Shown piece after piece: positions 27,590 through 34,996 of a stretch of 54,488 nucleotides of DNA. How positions within the stretch are numbered: position 1 is the first letter of the stretch; every line of letters begins with the position of its first letter. The DNA is from Sphingobacteriales bacterium TSM_CSS (GTDB lineage: Bacteria > Bacteroidota > Bacteroidia > Chitinophagales > UBA2359), in NCBI GenBank assembly GCA_002212985.1, contig NBMY01000139.1, positions 1 to 54,488 on the forward strand, given 5' to 3'. Below the pieces are notes generated by a model. That model was not told where the DNA came from, made no database searches, and saw nothing but the letters and a program-made list of their open reading frames with translations. Position numbers and translations under genes: made by a program.

Positions 27590-28255
27590 CTATGTTGCAG
27601 GCAAATATTCTATAACAAAGTAAAAAAATACTAAGCTGCCCATGTAAAACAACATAAGGCAAAAGGCTGCCAATATTTTTACCCATACCGGCAATTGCTG
27701 TACTGCTTTAAACAATACATAAGCAACTGCAAGCAATAATGCTTCGGCCAACAACACATATACGGCAGCGTTTCCAAGCAATACTTTTACCTCTTGGGCA
27801 TGCCATGAACCGAGTAATTTAAAGCAATGTTCCGATAAGCCGAACACCGCCATACCGGCTATGAGCATAACAAGTAAAGGCACCGGTTGTTTGTATTTTT
27901 TTTCGGTTTCTATTGCTATACAAGTAATGATAAACATGGGCATAAACCACAAAAAAGGCATATAACCACTAATGGTGCCAATTTTAAAAACACCTTCATT
28001 GGGGTAAAACAACACTTTGAGCTGGCTGCTCAAAAACCAATCGGGAAAAATATTGAACCACCCGAAAGGAATGTAAAACCAGCACAACTGTTGCCATAAC
28101 TGTTGTTTTTTTACAAACGCCACCATCACTACTGCAACCTGATATAAAAGGGTAAGCAGCAGCAGTTTGGCGCCAATTGCCATGCCCGGCAATGGCAGCG
28201 CCATTATACAAACCACTGTAAAAGCAATGTGCAAAAACCGGAAATAATGAGGCAT
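27590..28255 (-). CDS. Multi-pass membrane protein of unknown function
   Basis: A 221-residue protein with about seven predicted membrane helices. A distinctive aromatic stretch, CWFYIPFGWFNIFPDWFL, lies between the second and third helices, followed by PNEGVFKIGTISGYMPF. Charged residues that might form a catalytic centre inside the membrane (for example SEHCFK) are few. I do not recognise the family. It is flanked within 45 nt on either side by the LegC-type aminotransferase gene and the amidohydrolase gene, all on the minus strand, so it may be co-expressed with them. Confidence 0.75.
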   Translation of the reverse strand: MPHYFRFLHIAFTVVCIMALPLPGMAIGAKLLLLTLLYQVAVVMVAFVKKQQLWQQLCWFYIPFGWFNIFPDWFLSSQLKVLFYPNEGVFKIGTISGYMPFLWFMPMFIITCIAIETEKKYKQPVPLLVMLIAGMAVFGLSEHCFKLLGSWHAQEVKVLLGNAAVYVLLAEALLLAVAYVLFKAVQQLPVWVKILAAFCLMLFYMGSLVFFYFVIEYLPAT

Positions 28256-28295
28256 GGCAGTAGGGTTTACCGGTTACAAAATACCCCAAAAGAGG

Positions 28296-29432
28296 CTAAT
28301 TGCCGTAAAAATCGGTTAACAGGTTAATAACGGTATCTTGTTCTTCGGTAGTAAGGCCGGTAGAACAAGGCAAACTGAGGCAGCGTTCAAAAAGGTAGCC
28401 CGAAACATTGTTTTGGGTAATATAGCGGCAATTGGCAAACATAGGCAGTTGGTTCATGGGGGTCCATAGGGGGCGCGTTTCAATGCCGTGTCCTTTAAAA
28501 AAGGCGAGCAGGCTGCGGCGGTCGGGTACTTGTACCGTATAAAGCCAATGATTGGGTTGGGTGCCTGTGGTGGTTACCTGCGGTTGTACAAAGGGTAAAT
28601 GAGCAAAAGCCCGGTTATAACGTTGGGCAATTTGGTGTTTTCGAGTTAAAAAAGCCGGTATTTGCTCTAATTGTGCTACGCCCATTGCTGCCAGCAAGTT
28701 TACGAGCCGGTAATTATAGCCCACTTCGTCGTGTATATATTCTACAGGGTCGGTTTTTGCCTGTGTGGTAAGGTGTTTGGCATGTTTGGCCAGCGTTGCA
28801 TCGGCGGTTACTATCATGCCACCGCCGCCGGTGGTCATAATTTTGTTGCCGTTAAAGCTGAAGCAGCCTGTTTGCCCAAAGGTGCCGGCATGTTTGTTGT
28901 TGTAGTATGAGCCAAGGGCTTCGGTGCTGTCTTCTACAACGGTAATGCGGTATTGTTGTGCCAGTTGCATAAGGTGGCTCATGTTTACCATATTTCCCAG
29001 CACATGTACCGGCATAATGGCTTTAATTACCTGCCCGGTAGCACGCAAATGGCAGGTATTGCCGCGCATTTCGGCATGTTGCAGTAAAAATTCTTCCAGC
29101 AGCGGGGTATCCATTTGCCAGGTGCCGGCATCAACATCTATAAGCAGGGGTTCGGCGCCGGTGTAAGCTATGCTGTTAAGGCTGGCCGCAAAGGTAATAT
29201 TGGGCACAATTACCAAATTTTTATGCGCAACGCCGGCCAATAACAGGGCAATGTGCAGGGCGGCCGTACCGTTTGAAGTACTTACGGCATAAGGTGCGCC
29301 TACATAGGCTGCAAACTCGCGCTCAAAGCGGTCAACAAATGCGCCTGCCGATGATACCCAGTTGGTGTCGAGGCATTCTTTAATATAGCGCCATTCGTTG
29401 CCGTTTAGATTGGGTACAGAAAGCGGAATCAT
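28296..29432 (-). CDS. LegC-type aminotransferase (DegT/DnrJ/EryC1 family)
   Basis: A PLP-dependent sugar aminotransferase. It starts MIPLSVPNLNGNEWRYIKE, with TNWVSSAGAFVDRFE and STSNGTAALHIALLLAGV; the PLP lysine lies in FSFNGNKIMTTGGGGM, and the NYRLVNLLAAMGVAQLEQ segment follows. This pattern is that of LegC aminotransferases, which aminate a UDP-4-keto-6-deoxy sugar on the way to legionaminic acid or bacillosamine-type sugars. ATG 29432 (378 aa) is chosen; the frame stays open to 29639, but that part overlaps the next gene and is not family-like. No other nonulosonate or bacillosamine genes are in the window. Confidence 0.9.
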   Translation of the reverse strand: MIPLSVPNLNGNEWRYIKECLDTNWVSSAGAFVDRFEREFAAYVGAPYAVSTSNGTAALHIALLLAGVAHKNLVIVPNITFAASLNSIAYTGAEPLLIDVDAGTWQMDTPLLEEFLLQHAEMRGNTCHLRATGQVIKAIMPVHVLGNMVNMSHLMQLAQQYRITVVEDSTEALGSYYNNKHAGTFGQTGCFSFNGNKIMTTGGGGMIVTADATLAKHAKHLTTQAKTDPVEYIHDEVGYNYRLVNLLAAMGVAQLEQIPAFLTRKHQIAQRYNRAFAHLPFVQPQVTTTGTQPNHWLYTVQVPDRRSLLAFFKGHGIETRPLWTPMNQLPMFANCRYITQNNVSGYLFERCLSLPCSTGLTTEEQDTVINLLTDFYGN

Positions 29433-29493
29433 GGGCAGGTTTGGGGGGATATAAAAGGTGAGTAAAGATGATGCAGTATTTAAACAAAGTGGG

Positions 29494-30363
29494 TCAGGCC
29501 TTATCATTGGGGTAATGATAAAACCCGATGCCCTTTTTCCGCCCCCAATGTCCGGCTTCCACCTTTTGCTGCTGTATGCGGCTTGGTCTGAAACGGGGTT
29601 CGTGGTGAAACGATTCGTACATGGAGCGGGTAACGGCAAAGTTGGTATCTACGCCAATTAAATCCATAAGGCGGAAAGGTCCCATTTTAAACCCCGATGC
29701 CTCGGCAAGATCGTCAATGGCGGCAACATCGGCTACGTTTTCTTCCAGTATTTTAAGCGCTTCTACATAAAAATGGCGGGCAACGCGGTTTACTATAAAG
29801 CCGGGCGAGTCTTTTGCCATTACCGGTGTTTTACCCAGTTTTTGGGCAAGCTGAAAAGTGGTGTGGGCCACCTGCGCAGTGGTTTCCTGCCCCGAAATAA
29901 CTTCTACCAGTTGCATGAGGTGGGCGGGGTTAAAGAAGTGCATACCCACGACTCTTTGGGGGTGTGGCAGCCGGGCGGCAATACGGGTAATGGGTATAGA
30001 GGAGGTATTGCTGGCCAATATCACCTGCGGCGGGTTTTGTTCTGCCACCTGTTTAAGTACTTCCAGTTTAATGTTAAGGTCTTCTACTATGGCCTCAATA
30101 ATAAAATCGGCTTTCAGTTCGCCGAAAAAAGAAGTGGCGTCAATGCGTTTTATAATTTGTTGTCTGGCGGTTGTACTTAGTTTGTTTCGTTTTACGGCGG
30201 TGTCTAAGTTTTTTTCTATTTGTTGCATGGCTCGTGGCAGCGCATCGGGTTCCACATCAAACAATACGGTTTTAAAGCCTGCGGCGGCACAAACCTGTGC
30301 AATACCGCCGCCCATAACCCCTGCGCCAATGACGGCAATTTTTTTAATATCGGGCAGATGCAT
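29494..30363 (-). CDS. 3-hydroxybutyryl-CoA (3-hydroxyacyl-CoA) dehydrogenase
   Basis: The N-terminal Rossmann fold shows IGAGVMGGGIAQVCAAAG, the catalytic region has ILASNTSSIPIT and VVGMHFFNPAHLMQLVEVI (catalytic His), and the C-terminal domain includes KDSPGFIVNRVARHF and GPFRLMDLIGVD. The 289-residue single-function form is like Hbd/PaaH, which oxidises 3-hydroxyacyl-CoA with NAD(P) in fatty acid or phenylacetate breakdown. A partner enoyl-CoA hydratase of PaaG type is encoded at 34155-34937 on the other strand. It starts 37 nt downstream of the pheS stop, which suggests co-transcription. Confidence 0.94.
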   Translation of the reverse strand: MHLPDIKKIAVIGAGVMGGGIAQVCAAAGFKTVLFDVEPDALPRAMQQIEKNLDTAVKRNKLSTTARQQIIKRIDATSFFGELKADFIIEAIVEDLNIKLEVLKQVAEQNPPQVILASNTSSIPITRIAARLPHPQRVVGMHFFNPAHLMQLVEVISGQETTAQVAHTTFQLAQKLGKTPVMAKDSPGFIVNRVARHFYVEALKILEENVADVAAIDDLAEASGFKMGPFRLMDLIGVDTNFAVTRSMYESFHHEPRFRPSRIQQQKVEAGHWGRKKGIGFYHYPNDKA

Positions 30364-30400
30364 AGCGTGTGGAGGTTTAAATGTTTAGGGCAAAAAACTG

Positions 30401-31444
30401 CTACCAGGCAGCTTTAAACTGCTGAAGGAAACGGACATCGTTTTCAAAAAACAGGCGAATGTCGTTAATTTGGTATTTGAGCATGGTAATGCGCTCTATG
30501 CCCATGCCAAAGGCAAAGCCGGTATAACGGCGGCTGTCAATGCCCGACATATCGAGAACGGCCGGGTCCACCATGCCGCAGCCCAGAATTTCTACCCAGC
30601 CGCTGTGTTTGCAAATATTGCAGCCGTTTCCTTTGCAGATAAAACAGGAAATATCCATTTCGGCCGAAGGTTCGGTAAATGGGAAGTAAGACGGGCGCAA
30701 CCTAATGGAGGTATCTTGCCCGAAAAGTTCGCGGGCAAAGTAGATGAGTGTTTGTTTCAGGTCGGCAAACGAAACATTTTCGTCAATATAAAGGCCTTCT
30801 ACCTGATGGAACTGGCAGTGTGCGCGAGCCGAAATGGTTTCGTTTCGGTACACCCTGCCGGGCGAAATAATGCGAATGGGCGGTTTTTGGGTTTCCATAA
30901 CCCTTACCTGCACGGTACTGGTTTGGCTTCGGAGCAATATGCTGGGGTTGGTTTGTATGTAAAAGGTATCCTGCATATCGCGCGACGGGTGGTCATCGGG
31001 GGTATTGAGGGCGGTAAAATTGTGCCAGTCATCTTCAATTTCGGGCCCTTCGGCAACGGTAAAACCTATGCGTTCAAAAATGCGAATTATTTCGTTTTTT
31101 ACAACCGAAAGCGGGTGTCTTCCGCCCAGCGGAACGGTAATGGCGGGCCGGGTTAAATCGGGTATATAGAGGGTGGCGGCAGCGCCGTTTTGCTCTACTT
31201 GTTGTTTAAGGGCAGCCAGTTTTTCTTCGGCGGCTTGTTTAACTGCGTTTGCGGCCTGTCCAAACTCGCGTTTACGCTCATTGGGCACGTCTTTAATAGC
31301 AGTCATGAGGTTTTTTATTTTTCCTTTGCTGCCCAAAAATTCGATGCGAAATTTTTCGGCTTCGCCGGCATTGGCGGCATTAAACTGCTCAATTTCGAGC
31401 AGAAGGAGTTTCATGTGATCAAAAACATCGGGTTGCTGGCTCAT
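30401..31444 (-). CDS. pheS: Phenylalanine--tRNA ligase alpha subunit
   Basis: The N-terminal coiled coil (residues 1-85, with EFLGSKGKIKNLM) precedes the class II catalytic core: GFTVAEGPEIEDDWHNF, FNALNTP-like NFTALNTPDDHPSRDMQDTF, LRSQTSTVQVR, GRVYRNETISARAHCQFHQV and the final GFAFGMGIERITML (motif 3). A CxxC pair region (CFICKGNGCNIC) is present. It forms an alpha2-beta2 enzyme with PheT, which is not in the window. ATG 31444 (347 aa) is chosen over a longer frame to 31510. The downstream gene is the hydroxyacyl-CoA dehydrogenase rather than pheT. Confidence 0.97.
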   Translation of the reverse strand: MSQQPDVFDHMKLLLLEIEQFNAANAGEAEKFRIEFLGSKGKIKNLMTAIKDVPNERKREFGQAANAVKQAAEEKLAALKQQVEQNGAAATLYIPDLTRPAITVPLGGRHPLSVVKNEIIRIFERIGFTVAEGPEIEDDWHNFTALNTPDDHPSRDMQDTFYIQTNPSILLRSQTSTVQVRVMETQKPPIRIISPGRVYRNETISARAHCQFHQVEGLYIDENVSFADLKQTLIYFARELFGQDTSIRLRPSYFPFTEPSAEMDISCFICKGNGCNICKHSGWVEILGCGMVDPAVLDMSGIDSRRYTGFAFGMGIERITMLKYQINDIRLFFENDVRFLQQFKAAW

Positions 31445-31648
31445 TTTTACCGTTTTTTGTTTTACAGTGTGGGTAATTTGCCTTAAAAAAATCTGTACTT
31501 TTCGGGGCATTGGGGCATTTTACCATTGCAAAGGAAGCAGTTATATTGCCTTTTGTGCCGGATTGCTTTTTTGCGTTTGCTTTTATTTGTAATTTGGAGG
31601 CGTAAAATTAGCCAAAAACTACAAACTTTGCGCAATAAACCCAAGTTT

Positions 31649-32509
31649 ATGGAAAGCAAACTGGTAAAAGTAAACAACATTACACTGCATTGTATGGTTG
31701 CCGGACGTGGCGATTTGGTGGTTTTGCTGCACGGTTTTCCCGAATTTTGGTACTCGTGGCGCAAACAAATACCCGCTTTAGCCGAATACTACACTGTGGT
31801 AGCGCCCGATATGCGGGGCTACAACCTGAGCGATAAACCCAACGGCATTTATGCCTACCGACCCGAAGCGCTGGTAAATGATGTGCGCGACCTGATACTG
31901 GCGTTGGGATTTGAAAAAGCCATTGTTATAGGGCACGACTGGGGCGGAGCCGTAGCCTGGTGGTTTGCCGGACTGTACCCACACATGACCGAGCGTCTCA
32001 TTGTACTCAACATGCCCCACCCGGCCGAACTGCAACGGCAATTGTGGCGCAACTGGGCACAACTGAAAAAAAGCTGGTACATTTTCTTTTTCCAGTTACC
32101 ACGCCTGCCGGAGCGCTATTTAAGCAAAAATATTCCGAAATTTTTTAAACAGGCTTTGCGGGGGTGGAGCCATAACAAGCAGGCTTTTTCCAATGAGGAT
32201 ATTGAAGAATATGTAAAGGTTTACAGCCTTCCCGGCGCATTTACCCCACCCATAAACTACTATCGTGCGGCATGGCGCTACCCCAAACGTGCCGGCAACC
32301 GCCGTATAGGTAAAATTAGTTCGCCCACCCTGCTCATTTTTGGCGAAAACGACAAAGCGCTGGGTAAAGAACTTACCATAGAAACCAAGCGTTATTGCAG
32401 CGCCGAACTGCAAATAGAATACATACCCAATTGCAGCCATTGGGTACAACACGAACACCCCGATTTGGTAAACCGGCTTATACTGGCCTTTTGCAGGCAA
32501 GATAGTTAA
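31649..32509 (+). CDS. Alpha/beta hydrolase, epoxide hydrolase-like
   Basis: The oxyanion motif HGFPEFWYSW appears near residue 32, the nucleophile elbow GHDWGG (Asp nucleophile) near residue 98, and the catalytic His in CSHWVQHEHPD near 270. An Asp nucleophile with this motif set is typical of soluble epoxide hydrolases and fluoroacetate/haloalkane dehalogenases. A variable helical cap lies between residues 130 and 210. ATG 31649 (286 aa) is chosen; the open frame extends to 31526, but the upstream part overlaps the pheS promoter region and is not family-like. Substrate unknown. Confidence 0.88.
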   Translation: MESKLVKVNNITLHCMVAGRGDLVVLLHGFPEFWYSWRKQIPALAEYYTVVAPDMRGYNLSDKPNGIYAYRPEALVNDVRDLILALGFEKAIVIGHDWGGAVAWWFAGLYPHMTERLIVLNMPHPAELQRQLWRNWAQLKKSWYIFFFQLPRLPERYLSKNIPKFFKQALRGWSHNKQAFSNEDIEEYVKVYSLPGAFTPPINYYRAAWRYPKRAGNRRIGKISSPTLLIFGENDKALGKELTIETKRYCSAELQIEYIPNCSHWVQHEHPDLVNRLILAFCRQDS

Positions 32510-32611
32510 AGATAACCCTGCCGGAAAAAACGGTTGCTCACCAACGCTATAATACAAAACTGCATATCGGGCGCCTTTGGAAACAGGCAGCCAACAGATA
32601 GATAGCCTGTA

Positions 32612-33067
32612 TTATGCCGGTGTTGTATTCTGTAGTTCAGGCTCAAAAGTAACCGCTACCAGCGAGGCGTTGCGGTACTCAAAACGGGCCGTAAAGGCTG
32701 CCGGTTCGCCCTTTGCATTGACCGCTTTTACGGTGCGGTAAGTATAAATGCTTTCATTTCGGGCGTCGGCCGTGCCGTTGCTGTTATAGGGCGTGGGCTG
32801 AAGTGCAGTGGCAGCGCTGCCGTTGGGGTTCATCATTTCAGAAGAAAGGTAGTTGTAGCCTTTTTGAGTTAAGCGCAAAAGCAGCAAATCTACCTCCTCG
32901 CTTACGCCGGGGTTGCCAATTACATATTTTCGGTACACCCATAAGCCTATGCCAAAAGCAATGGCCGCCATAAGCCAGAAAAACGGGTCGCTGAATATTT
33001 CCAGATATTTACCTATCACAATGTTAAATTTGGAATTACCTTGTACAATACCTATTGCGCTTAACAA
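32612..33067 (-). CDS. Small protein with one membrane helix, unknown function
   Basis: A 151-residue frame with one membrane helix (FFWLMAAIAFGIGLWVY, about residues 29-45) followed by a soluble domain of about 100 residues, with VDLLLLRLTQKGYNYLSSE and a beta-rich end (AAFTARFEYRNASLVAVTFEPE). I do not recognise the family. The first possible codon is a TTG at 33067; a GTG at 33019 is an alternative and would still keep the helix. It diverges from the rhomboid gene, with about 155 nt between them. Confidence 0.6.
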   Translation of the reverse strand: MLSAIGIVQGNSKFNIVIGKYLEIFSDPFFWLMAAIAFGIGLWVYRKYVIGNPGVSEEVDLLLLRLTQKGYNYLSSEMMNPNGSAATALQPTPYNSNGTADARNESIYTYRTVKAVNAKGEPAAFTARFEYRNASLVAVTFEPELQNTTPA

Positions 33068-33149
33068 ATCAAGAGCCGTTTTAGTTGATTATTTAACAAC
33101 TCAAACAGGTTTCTTACTGTTTTTTGAACCATACTTGCTTTGAATTGCT

Positions 33150-33157
33150 TAATTTTG
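33150..33157 (+). promoter_or_regulatory. -7 promoter element for the rhomboid operon
   Basis: TAATTTTG exactly matches TAnnTTTG; a TTG at 33124-33126 lies 23 nt upstream. The rhomboid ATG at 33223 would give a leader near 65 nt. Confidence 0.6.
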
Positions 33158-33222
33158 TGGGGCTGTTAAAACGGCCGCTGCAGAGAAATGCTTTTTTTCT
33201 TTTTTTACAACAACTGCAAACA

Positions 33223-34146
33223 ATGCAATCTATTGTTGAAGATATAAAAAACCAGTTCAGGTATGGCAGTATGGTCATTCAGCTCATACTGGTAAACATA
33301 CTGGTTTATGTTGCCGATAATGTGCTGCAACTATTGTTTTTGCTGGTTAACAAAGGATATTTGTACGACAACTTTGCCCAGTGGTTTATGGTAAGCGCCG
33401 CCCTTGAGAAACTGGTATGGAAACCATGGTCGGTTATTACCTACATGTTTTTACACGCCAATTTATGGCATTTGGGTTTTAACATGTATGCCCTGTATGT
33501 TTTTGGGCAAATTATTGTTAATTACCTTGGCAACCGCAAAATACTGCCCATTTTCATATTGGGCGGCATTGTGGGGGCGCTTACCTGTGTACTGTTGTTT
33601 AACCTCATTCCGGCGTTGCAATCCAATTTATACACCCCTATGCTGGGTGCATCGGCGGGGGTAATGGCCATTGTACTAGCTGCCGCCACGCTCCAGCCCG
33701 AACACGAGTTAAACATTATTTTCCTTGGCCCGGTGCGCATTAAATACATTGCGCTCTTTTTTATACTGCTCGACCTTACCACCATTACCAAATCAAACCC
33801 CGGCGGGCATATTGCCCACTTAGGCGGTGCGGTTTTCGGGTATTTTTTTATACGGCAGTTACAAGAGGGGAGAGATTGGTCGTTACCTTTTAACCGCATG
33901 GCAGAAAAATTAGTTGTTTTTGTAAATGGGGTGTTTGCCAAAAATACCATGCGCACCCATACTACCTACAATACCGGCAATGCCAATACCCGCTATACCC
34001 AAAACAAAACCGCCGGCAGGGCGCCCGGCGCTTCGGGCTCTAATCAGGAAAAATTAGATGCCATACTCGATAAAATTGCCCAATCGGGTTACGAAAGCCT
34101 TACCAGAGAGGAAAAAGAATTTCTGTTTAAAATGAGTAAAGATTAA
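33223..34146 (+). CDS. Rhomboid family intramembrane serine protease
   Basis: Six membrane helices carry the rhomboid active site: MFLHANLWHLGFNMYALYVFG in the second/third helix region, the nucleophile serine in GASAGVMA (about residue 145), and the catalytic histidine in GGHIAHLGGAVFG. A soluble tail of about 80 residues ends in a short conserved helix pair (LDAILDKIAQSGYESLTREE) seen in Bacteroidota rhomboids. Rhomboids cleave membrane-spanning substrates within the bilayer; the substrate is not known. ATG 33223 (307 aa) lies downstream of the -7 element; an upstream TTG at 33124 would precede it. The enoyl-CoA hydratase gene starts 9 nt after the stop. Confidence 0.93.
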   Translation: MQSIVEDIKNQFRYGSMVIQLILVNILVYVADNVLQLLFLLVNKGYLYDNFAQWFMVSAALEKLVWKPWSVITYMFLHANLWHLGFNMYALYVFGQIIVNYLGNRKILPIFILGGIVGALTCVLLFNLIPALQSNLYTPMLGASAGVMAIVLAAATLQPEHELNIIFLGPVRIKYIALFFILLDLTTITKSNPGGHIAHLGGAVFGYFFIRQLQEGRDWSLPFNRMAEKLVVFVNGVFAKNTMRTHTTYNTGNANTRYTQNKTAGRAPGASGSNQEKLDAILDKIAQSGYESLTREEKEFLFKMSKD

Positions 34147-34154
34147 TATCCGCT

Positions 34155-34937
34155 ATGTACGAACACCTGTTATACCACTTTGAAAACGGCGTTGTGCTGA
34201 TAACCCTTAACCGTCCTGATAATTTTAACGCCTTTGTGGAAACCATGAACGGCGAATTAGCCGATGCGGTAAAAAAAGCCGCCAAAGACCCCGATGTAAA
34301 AGTGTTGGTGCTAACCGGCGCCGGCAAAGCTTTTTGTTCAGGACAAGATTTAAAAGACATTAAAGATAAAATAGGGCAGCGAAACTTAGGCGAATCGGTA
34401 ATACAGCGCTACAACCCCATGATTAAAGCCATTTGCAACTGCCCTAAGCCGGTAGTTTGCCGCCTGAACGGAGTTGCCGCCGGCGCCGGATGCTCTTTGG
34501 CGCTGGCCTGCGATATGGTCATTGCATCGGAAAAAGCGTGGCTTATTGAGGCTTTTGTACATGTTGGGCTGGTGTTAGACAGCGGCTCGTCTTACTTTTT
34601 ACCCCGCCTCGTGGGCAGCAAAAAAGCATTTGAAATTGCAGCCATGGGCACCAAAATAGGTGCACAGGAAGCCCTGCAACTGGGCTTGGTAAACCGCGTG
34701 GTACCCCCCGAAGAATTAGATGCAGCGGTTAAAGAGGTAACCGATTACTTTGTAAAAGCCCCCGCTAAAGCAATTGCTTATATCAAAAAAATGCTTTCCA
34801 TGTCGTTACAGGCTGATTTAGATACCATGTTGCAGCAGGAAGCCTACTACCAGCAATTGGCCGGTTTTTCCGATGACTATAAAGAAGGCATTACCGCCTT
34901 TATAGAAAAACGCCCGCCGGCATTTACCGGTAAATAA
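34155..34937 (+). CDS. Enoyl-CoA hydratase/isomerase, PaaG-like
   Basis: A crotonase-fold protein: VVLITLNRPDNFNAF at the start, VLTGAGKAFCSGQDL (oxyanion hole), CRLNGVAAGAGCSLALACD (oxyanion and CoA site) and GLVLDSGSSYFLPRLVG. The FCSGQDL and PDSG/LDSGSSYFLPRL patterns favour PaaG, the ring-epoxide isomerase of phenylacetyl-CoA breakdown, over a general hydratase, but catalytic acid residues would have to be checked by alignment. At 260 residues it has normal length. It follows the rhomboid gene by 8 nt and its stop overlaps a possible ATG of the copper ATPase gene by one base (TAATG). Confidence 0.9.
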   Translation: MYEHLLYHFENGVVLITLNRPDNFNAFVETMNGELADAVKKAAKDPDVKVLVLTGAGKAFCSGQDLKDIKDKIGQRNLGESVIQRYNPMIKAICNCPKPVVCRLNGVAAGAGCSLALACDMVIASEKAWLIEAFVHVGLVLDSGSSYFLPRLVGSKKAFEIAAMGTKIGAQEALQLGLVNRVVPPEELDAAVKEVTDYFVKAPAKAIAYIKKMLSMSLQADLDTMLQQEAYYQQLAGFSDDYKEGITAFIEKRPPAFTGK

Positions 34938-34996
34938 TGTCTGCCGGCTGCTGCCGTTTCTGTTTAAAAAACCTATACTCACATTCACTGCCTGTT

